Shown one piece after another: positions 5,965 through 10,121 of a stretch of 10,121 nucleotides of DNA. The stretch's first letter is position 1; every line of letters begins with the position of its first letter. Position numbers and translations under genes: made by a program. The notes beneath the pieces were generated by a model. That model did not search any database. It saw only the letters and a list, made by a program, of their open reading frames with translations, and was not told where the DNA came from. The stretch comes from UBA1306 sp964396415 (GTDB lineage: Bacteria > Spirochaetota > Spirochaetia > Treponematales > Rectinemataceae), in contig CAYNFM010000112.1 in NCBI GenBank assembly GCA_964396415.1, positions 1-10,121 of the forward strand, written 5' to 3'.

Positions 5965-6671
5965 GGAGCCGCCCCGGCGAAGCTTCCGAGAGCCATGCTG
6001 TACACGCGGTCGCAGAGCCCCTCCATGAACTGGAGATCGTGGAATATCCCGAGCATGGTCGTGCCCTCGGCCTTGAGCTTCTCGATGAGCTCCTTCACCT
6101 TGCCCTTCGCGTGGTCGTCGAGGCTCGCGGTCGGCTCGTCGAGGAGGAGGAGCCTGGGATGCCTCACCATCGCGCGCGCGACGTTGAGCCTGAGCTTCTC
6201 GCCGCCCGAGAAGGTGCTGGCGTAGCTGTCCCAGAGCTCCCGGTCGAGCTCGAAGTGCCGGAGCATCTTCTCGGATTCCTCGCGGGCGAGATCGCGCGAC
6301 ATCCCCACCTCGAGGGCCGCCTGCTCCAGCGCCTCCATCGCGGTGGTCCGGGGCACGAGGTCGAGGAACTGGCTCACGTAGCCGATTTCCCTCTTCCGCA
6401 GGTAGATGATCTGCCGCTCGCTCGCGCGGAAGAGGTCGATCTCGCCGAAGCGCCTCGACTGGTAGACCGCCTTCCCTCGCTGGGGCAGGTAGCTACGGTA
6501 GATCAGCTTCAGGATCGTCGACTTGCCCGAGCCCGAGCGTCCGATGATCCCGATGAACTCGCCGGCGGCGACGTCTATGTCGATGCCTTCGCAGGCCCGT
6601 ATGCGCTTGCCGAGCTGGTGGACGGTGAAGGTCTTGCCCAGGCCCTCGATGGAAAGCATCGCGTCCCTCAT
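5961..6671 (-). CDS. phnL: C-P lyase complex ABC-type ATPase PhnL
   Basis: A 236-residue ABC-type ATPase needed for C-P bond cleavage but not for transport; known PhnL docks with PhnK on the PhnGHIJ core. Motifs: Walker A GRSGSGKST (44-52), Q-loop Q101 (YVSQFLDLVPRTTA), signature FSGGEKLR (154-161), Walker B LLLLDEP (174-180), D-loop SLDD and H-loop H211 in the GIFHD string that typifies PhnL. The QLGKRIRACEGIDIDV stretch before Walker A is also PhnL-like. The start ATG at 6671 overlaps the stop of the preceding acyltransferase (ATGA); an in-frame ATG at 6659 is possible. Its own stop overlaps the start of the PHP gene. Length is normal for the family. Confidence 0.92.
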   Translation of the reverse strand: MRDAMLSIEGLGKTFTVHQLGKRIRACEGIDIDVAAGEFIGIIGRSGSGKSTILKLIYRSYLPQRGKAVYQSRRFGEIDLFRASERQIIYLRKREIGYVSQFLDLVPRTTAMEALEQAALEVGMSRDLAREESEKMLRHFELDRELWDSYASTFSGGEKLRLNVARAMVRHPRLLLLDEPTASLDDHAKGKVKELIEKLKAEGTTMLGIFHDLQFMEGLCDRVYSMALGSFAGAAP

Positions 6672-7294
6672 GCCGCGCCGGGACCGTCGTAGGTCCTTAC
6701 GAAGTCCTCGGCGCTACCGCAGAAGTCCGCCAGGCGCTCCTTGAGAGTCTCGTAGGGCCAATCCCACCACGCGATCCTCGCCATCGCCGCCGCGATCTCC
6801 TCGGGGAAGCGGTCCTTGATCCTCCGGGCCGGCACGCCGACGACGACGGCGAAGGCCGGGACGTCCTTCGTGACCACGGCCCCCGAGCCGACGACCGCGC
6901 CGTCTCCGACCGTCACGCCCGGCATTATTATCGCGCCGTGGCCGATCCAGGTGTCGTGCCCGACGCGCGCTATCCTGGACGCCCGAGCCGCGAAGAAGGC
7001 CTCGTCGTCGACGTCGTCGAAGCCGTAGAGCCGGCGGCGGTAGGTGAAGTGGTGAAGGGTGGGACGGTCCATCGGATGCATCGTCGGGCCTATGCGCACG
7101 GCCGCGGCGACATTGACGAACTTCCCGAGGATCGCGTTCTGGAGGAAGCAGTAGGGCTGCGTATAGGAGAAATCGCCGAGCTCGACGTTCTCGTAATAGC
7201 CGCCCTCGCCCAGCTCGGTGTAGGCGCCGAGCCTGACGTTCTCGACGCGCGAGCCATCATGCACCAGGGGAGTCTCGGTCAATCGCCTTTCCAT
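6668..7294 (-). CDS. Phosphonate-operon hexapeptide-repeat acyltransferase
   Basis: A 208-residue left-handed beta-helix transferase related to chloramphenicol/xenobiotic O-acetyltransferases and seen repeatedly inside phn operons (the family I know as 'phosphonate metabolism protein, transferase hexapeptide repeat', TIGR03308 from memory). The hexapeptide turns are clear in GHDTWIGHGAIIMPGVTVG and DGAVVGSGAVVTKDVPAFAVVVGVPARRIKDRF (about residues 112-163; the second segment is given as DGAVVGSGAVVTKDV then PAFAVVVGVPARRIKDRF). The loop HPMDRPTLHHF (about 73-83) carries histidines, one of which would be the catalytic base. A Trp-rich C-terminal helix follows (AWWDWPYETLKERL). The donor is presumably acetyl-CoA; the acceptor is unknown. 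The start ATG at 7294 is preferred, with AGGAGG at 7300-7305 five bases before it; a GTG three bases earlier overlaps the phnM stop but is too near that site. It is coupled to phnM (one-base overlap) and phnL. Confidence 0.85.
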   Translation of the reverse strand: MERRLTETPLVHDGSRVENVRLGAYTELGEGGYYENVELGDFSYTQPYCFLQNAILGKFVNVAAAVRIGPTMHPMDRPTLHHFTYRRRLYGFDDVDDEAFFAARASRIARVGHDTWIGHGAIIMPGVTVGDGAVVGSGAVVTKDVPAFAVVVGVPARRIKDRFPEEIAAAMARIAWWDWPYETLKERLADFCGSAEDFVRTYDGPGAA

Positions 7295-8472
7295 CACGCC
7301 CTCCTGTAGTCCGTCGTCATGATCATCCGGCCGTCGACGAAGACCGCCGTCACGGCGGGGAAGCCGCCGTCGATCCTGTCCACGATGATCATGTCCGCCT
7401 TCTTGCCCGGCTTGAGCGAGCCGATATCGTCCCCCATCCTGACCGCCTCCGCGGGATTCAGGGTCGCGAGCCTCGTCGCGCGGGGGAGCCCCACGCCCTC
7501 CTCCCGAGCGAGGCGGAAGACGGCGTGGAGGATGGAGGCGGGGTAGTAGTCGCTGCAGAGGATGTCGGCCGAGCCGTCCAGGAATGCCTCCATCGCCGAT
7601 AGGTTGCCCGAATGCGAGCCGCCCAGGAGGATATTGGGCGCTCCTATCACGGTCCGCATGCCGAGCCTCCTCGCCTCCCTCGCCGCCTCGAGGGTGATCG
7701 GGAACTCGCTTATCGTCGCGCCGAAGCCCTTGACGAAGGCCAGCTTCTCCGCGGTGTCGTCGTCGTGCGAGGCCACCGCGATGCCGTTCGCGATGGCGAG
7801 GCCGGCGATGGCCCTGATCGTCGACTCCTCGAGCTTCGCGCGGCCCTGGAGGCGGACGATGGTCGCGTCGATCTCCTCGTCGGAAAGGTCGCGATATCCC
7901 CTGATGGTGCCGCGGTACATCTCGAGGTCGCGGTATTGTCCCTGCCCCGGCGTATGGTCCATGAAGGAGACCAGGTGCACTTTCCCGTCCCTGATGTATC
8001 CGCTGAGCTCCTCGACCCTGCGGAGGTTGTCGATCTCGAAGCGCGCGTGGAACCTGTGGCGGATGAGGTGCCGCGAGGAATGCGAGGCCTCGATGATGTC
8101 GATGAAGCGCTTGGTGTTCTCCGGATCCCGGATGGGGTTGGAGTCGAAGACCACGTGGTCGTAGAGGGCCAGGGAGTGGAACATGGTCGTGATGCCGTGT
8201 GTCGCCAGCTCGCGCTCGGCCTCGCGCAGGCTCAGGGCGAAGTCCATGATGCTCGTCGGGCGCGGCGCGGCCATCCGCTCGATGTAGTCGGCGTGGATGT
8301 CGACGAATCCCGGCATCACGAACCGGCCGCGCGCGTCCACGACGTCCTCGGGCCGGAGCCCGGCGCTTCCCCGCGGCACGATGTCGGCGATCGCGCCGTC
8401 CTCGATCAGGAGGTCCATGCCGCTGGCGATCTCGTCCTCGCCGACGATCTCTCCGTTGGTTATCGCGTACAT
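7294..8472 (-). CDS. phnM: Ribose 1-methylphosphonate 5-triphosphate diphosphatase PhnM
   Basis: A 392-residue amidohydrolase-superfamily enzyme that removes pyrophosphate from alpha-D-ribose 1-(alkyl)phosphonate 5-triphosphate, making the substrate of PhnJ. Features: an N-terminal beta-sandwich segment (1-52), the metal-binding HADYIERM (60-67; H60 and D62, a variant of the usual HxH), FMDHTPGQGQ (170-179), ASHDDDT (234-240), IGAPNILLGGSHSGN (276-290) and LCSDYYP (305-311; D308 probable catalytic Asp). A C-terminal beta-sandwich returns with GSLKPGKKADMIIVD (351-365). These strings are diagnostic of PhnM. The ATG at 8472 has GAGGAAGG about eight bases upstream; the gap from phnK is 13 bases. 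It lies between phnK and phnL, splitting the usual phnK-phnL pair. Confidence 0.93.
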   Translation of the reverse strand: MYAITNGEIVGEDEIASGMDLLIEDGAIADIVPRGSAGLRPEDVVDARGRFVMPGFVDIHADYIERMAAPRPTSIMDFALSLREAERELATHGITTMFHSLALYDHVVFDSNPIRDPENTKRFIDIIEASHSSRHLIRHRFHARFEIDNLRRVEELSGYIRDGKVHLVSFMDHTPGQGQYRDLEMYRGTIRGYRDLSDEEIDATIVRLQGRAKLEESTIRAIAGLAIANGIAVASHDDDTAEKLAFVKGFGATISEFPITLEAAREARRLGMRTVIGAPNILLGGSHSGNLSAMEAFLDGSADILCSDYYPASILHAVFRLAREEGVGLPRATRLATLNPAEAVRMGDDIGSLKPGKKADMIIVDRIDGGFPAVTAVFVDGRMIMTTDYRRA

Positions 8473-8485
8473 TCCGCCGCCTTCC

Positions 8486-9334
8486 TCAGAGCATCGAATG
8501 GACGAGCTCTTGCGTGTAGGGTTCCTGGGGGTCCTCGAGGATCTGGTCCGTGAGTCCTTCCTCGACCACCTTCCCGTTGAGCATCACGATGGTCCGGTCC
8601 GCGAGCATCCTGACCACGCCCAGGTCGTGGGAGACGAGGAGCATGCCGATCCCCAGCTCGCGCTGGATCTGCTTGACGAGGTCGAGGACCTTGGCCTGCA
8701 CTGAGAGGTCGAGGCCGGTCGTCACCTCGTCGAGGAGGAGGACCGGCGGATTGTTGGAGAGGGCCTTGGCGATCTGGACCCGCTGCTGCATCCCGCCCGA
8801 GAAGAACTCGGGCGCCTCCCTCATCCGGTAGGAGGGGATGTTGACGTGGGCGAGGAGGCCGACCGCCCTCTCCTCCATCGCCGCGACGTTGCGGCCTCCG
8901 GCCGCGATAAGCTTCTCGGCCACGTTGGATACGGCTGAAAAGCGCATCTTCAGGCCTTGGAGGGGATTCTGATAGACCTTGCCGAGGAGGGAGTTGCGGA
9001 TTCCCCTCTTGGCCTGGGCCGAGACGGAGAAGACGTCGACGGCCCCTCCCTCGAAGGACGAAAGGTAGGCGGAGCCCGAGCTCGGCTCCATATCGTAATA
9101 GAGGCAGTTGAGGATGGTCGACTTGCCCGAGCCGCTCTCGCCGACCACGCCGAGGACCTCGCCCTCGTAGAGGCAGAGCGACAGGTCCCTGAGGGCGTAC
9201 ACCGTCCCGCAATCCGGGCAGTAGTTCCTCTCGAGGACGCTCTCGTTGTCCGACGAGCAGCGGGGGCAGCGGGGCCCGAACCATTTGGTGAGTCCCTCGA
9301 TCCTGAGCGCCTTCGAATCGAAATCGTCGGTCAC
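8486..9334 (-). CDS. phnK: C-P lyase complex ABC-type ATPase PhnK with zinc-ribbon-like insert
   Basis: A 282-residue ABC-type ATPase that binds PhnJ on the C-P lyase core. Motifs: Walker A GESGSGKST (65-73), Q-loop Q122 (KVYQNPLQGLKM), signature FSGGMQQR (178-185), Walker B VLLLDE (198-203), H-loop H236 (LVSHDLGV), and a dipeptide-importer-like C-terminal end (EDPQEPYTQELV). These fit PhnK. The start is GTG at 9334, overlapping the phnJ stop by four bases (GTGA), with GGGGA upstream; longer starts up to 9463 would read through phnJ in another frame and look non-coding. Oddity: between the first beta strand (RIEGLTKWFG) and the next (ALRDLSLCLYEGE) an extra segment carries C23-x2-C26 and C39-x2-C42, a probable zinc ribbon absent from the E. 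coli protein. Confidence 0.92.
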   Translation of the reverse strand: MTDDFDSKALRIEGLTKWFGPRCPRCSSDNESVLERNYCPDCGTVYALRDLSLCLYEGEVLGVVGESGSGKSTILNCLYYDMEPSSGSAYLSSFEGGAVDVFSVSAQAKRGIRNSLLGKVYQNPLQGLKMRFSAVSNVAEKLIAAGGRNVAAMEERAVGLLAHVNIPSYRMREAPEFFSGGMQQRVQIAKALSNNPPVLLLDEVTTGLDLSVQAKVLDLVKQIQRELGIGMLLVSHDLGVVRMLADRTIVMLNGKVVEEGLTDQILEDPQEPYTQELVHSML

Positions 9335-10121
9335 GAGGTCCCCGCGGATGCGCCGATCCTCGCGGCGCAGTAGCTGCTGTCGTTGCATTGATATTCCGCG
9401 GCCCCCGTCGCGTCGTCGATGATCTCGTCCATGAAGACCCCCTCGGCTCCGCACCTGCGGCACCTGCGGCCCGCCACCGCCTCGACCTCGAAGGGGTAAT
9501 CCTCGAAATCCAGGGAAGCGACCTTCGTGAAGGGCGGGACCGCGTAGATCTTCTTCTCGCGCCCGGCCCCCAGCAGGATCAGGGCCCGCGAGCGGTCCAT
9601 CTTGGGATTGTCGAAGCGCGGGATCGGGCTCGGGGCCATCACGTAGCGGTCGTTGGCCATTACGGGATGGTCCGCTCCGGTGGACACGCGGCCGTACTTC
9701 ATTATCTCCTCGAAGAGGGCGAGGTAGGCGCCGGAGTACTCCTTCTCGGCGTGGAGGCGCTTGGTCGCGTACTCGCTCGGCTCGACGAACCTGAGCGGCT
9801 CGGGCATGGGTACCTGGAGGACGAGGATCTGCCCACGCGCGAGGGGAATCTCGGGTATGCGGTGCCGGGATTGGATGATCGTGGCCTTCCGCGCGTCCTC
9901 CGTCGTCTCGATGCCCGTCGTGCCCTTCACGAGGCGCTTGATGCTGACGGCGTTCACCGATTCGTCCGCGCCCTGGTCGATCACCTTGAGGACGTCGTCC
10001 CGGCCCACCAGGGAGAGGGTTAGCTGCAGGCCGCCCGTGCCCCAGCCCCTCGCGATGGGCATCTCCCGCGAGGCGAAGGGAACCTGGTAGCCCGGTATGG
10101 CGACGGCCTTCAGGATCGCGC
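9331..10121 (-). CDS. phnJ: C-P lyase catalytic subunit PhnJ (5' end beyond the window)
   Basis: This radical-SAM enzyme cleaves the carbon-phosphorus bond of ribose 1-alkylphosphonate 5-phosphate to ribose 1,2-cyclic phosphate 5-phosphate and an alkane. The visible 263 codons run from the conserved AILKAVAIPGYQVPF region to the stop; the E. coli protein has 281 residues, so about 20-odd N-terminal residues lie past the right edge. An ATG at 10062 is internal and not the start, because homologous sequence continues upstream. The Gly matching the E. coli glycyl-radical Gly32 is in IPGYQVPF (codon 10090-10092). Four cysteines keep the E. coli spacing (C241, C244, C266, C272): CRRC (codons at 9460-9462 and 9451-9453), then Cys 9385-9387 and Cys 9367-9369. 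The first three bind the 4Fe-4S cluster and the last is the thiyl-radical Cys. SPIPRFDNPKMD and GAGREKKIYAVPPFT are further signatures. It should be catalytically complete, and overlaps phnK by four bases. Confidence 0.97.
   Translation of the reverse strand, partial: AILKAVAIPGYQVPFASREMPIARGWGTGGLQLTLSLVGRDDVLKVIDQGADESVNAVSIKRLVKGTTGIETTEDARKATIIQSRHRIPEIPLARGQILVLQVPMPEPLRFVEPSEYATKRLHAEKEYSGAYLALFEEIMKYGRVSTGADHPVMANDRYVMAPSPIPRFDNPKMDRSRALILLGAGREKKIYAVPPFTKVASLDFEDYPFEVEAVAGRRCRRCGAEGVFMDEIIDDATGAAEYQCNDSSYCAARIGASAGTS

Noticed and set aside
4261..6225. 654-codon open frame on the plus strand
   Set aside because: It is antisense to phnC and the PHP gene in G+C-rich DNA. Its translation is Val/Leu/Arg/His-rich with no motif, while the minus-strand frames match known families fully.
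7612..8553. 313-codon plus-strand open frame
   Set aside because: Antisense shadow of phnM, with biased composition and no recognisable domain.
8460..9284. 274-codon minus-strand open frame overlapping phnK
   Set aside because: Same strand but another frame; Arg/Pro/Gly-rich without motifs, whereas the phnK frame has all ABC ATPase motifs.
9335..9463. Longer phnK N-terminus starting at 9463
   Set aside because: It would overlap the conserved Cys region of phnJ in another frame and adds an Arg/Gly-rich stretch with no homology; GTG at 9334 overlaps the phnJ stop as expected for coupled genes.
1..10121. CRISPR arrays, tRNA or rRNA genes, insertion sequences
   Set aside because: No regularly spaced repeats, cloverleaf-like sequences, conserved rRNA stretches, transposase motifs or terminal inverted repeats were seen.

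Overview
The window is mostly G+C-rich bacterial DNA; the left end (about 1-900) and the intergenic leaders are visibly more A+T-rich. No rRNA, tRNA, CRISPR array, transposase or phage gene was seen. The taxon cannot be fixed from the sequence alone. A phosphonate operon with a PHP-type cyclic phosphodiesterase, a PAS/HD-GYP signalling remnant and a histone-H1-like Lys-rich protein would suit an environmental anaerobe, possibly a spirochaete relative, but that is a guess.

Left part (1-4346), unrelated single genes in mixed orientation. A short minus-strand gene (262-729 plus stop) carries a PAS domain joined directly to the C-terminal tail of an HD-GYP protein, with the catalytic HD core missing. 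An A+T-rich region follows, with a good sigma70-type promoter and an overlapping palindrome. It drives a secreted two-repeat protein of the COG4315 / Lipoprotein_15 type (917-1681). Next come an unrecognised Lys-rich coiled-coil protein (1879-2457), a convergent aldo/keto reductase (2503-3435, minus) and a class I SAM methyltransferase (3699-4346, plus).

Right part (4348-10121), all on the minus strand, is the 3' half of a C-P lyase (phosphonate degradation) operon. Read in its own direction it is phnJ (5' end outside the window), phnK, phnM, a hexapeptide-repeat acyltransferase of the phosphonate type, phnL, a PHP-domain phosphodiesterase (phnPP-like) and phnC. Genes overlap by 1-4 bases or are 3-13 bases apart, so they are almost certainly co-transcribed and largely translationally coupled.

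How the pathway fits together: PhnC would energise phosphonate import, but its partners PhnD and PhnE are not here. PhnGHI (expected upstream, outside the window) would attach the phosphonate to ribose triphosphate, and PhnM removes pyrophosphate. PhnJ, with PhnK and PhnL docked on the core complex, cleaves the C-P bond to give ribose 1,2-cyclic phosphate 5-phosphate. The PHP enzyme would hydrolyse both ester bonds of that product to ribose 5-phosphate and phosphate. No phnP or phnN is present in the visible part, which suggests the PHP route replaces PhnP/PhnN. The most unusual protein features are a four-cysteine zinc-ribbon-like insertion near the N-terminus of PhnK, the internally deleted PAS/HD-GYP gene, and the Lys-rich protein. 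I see no clear evidence of a wholly new system.
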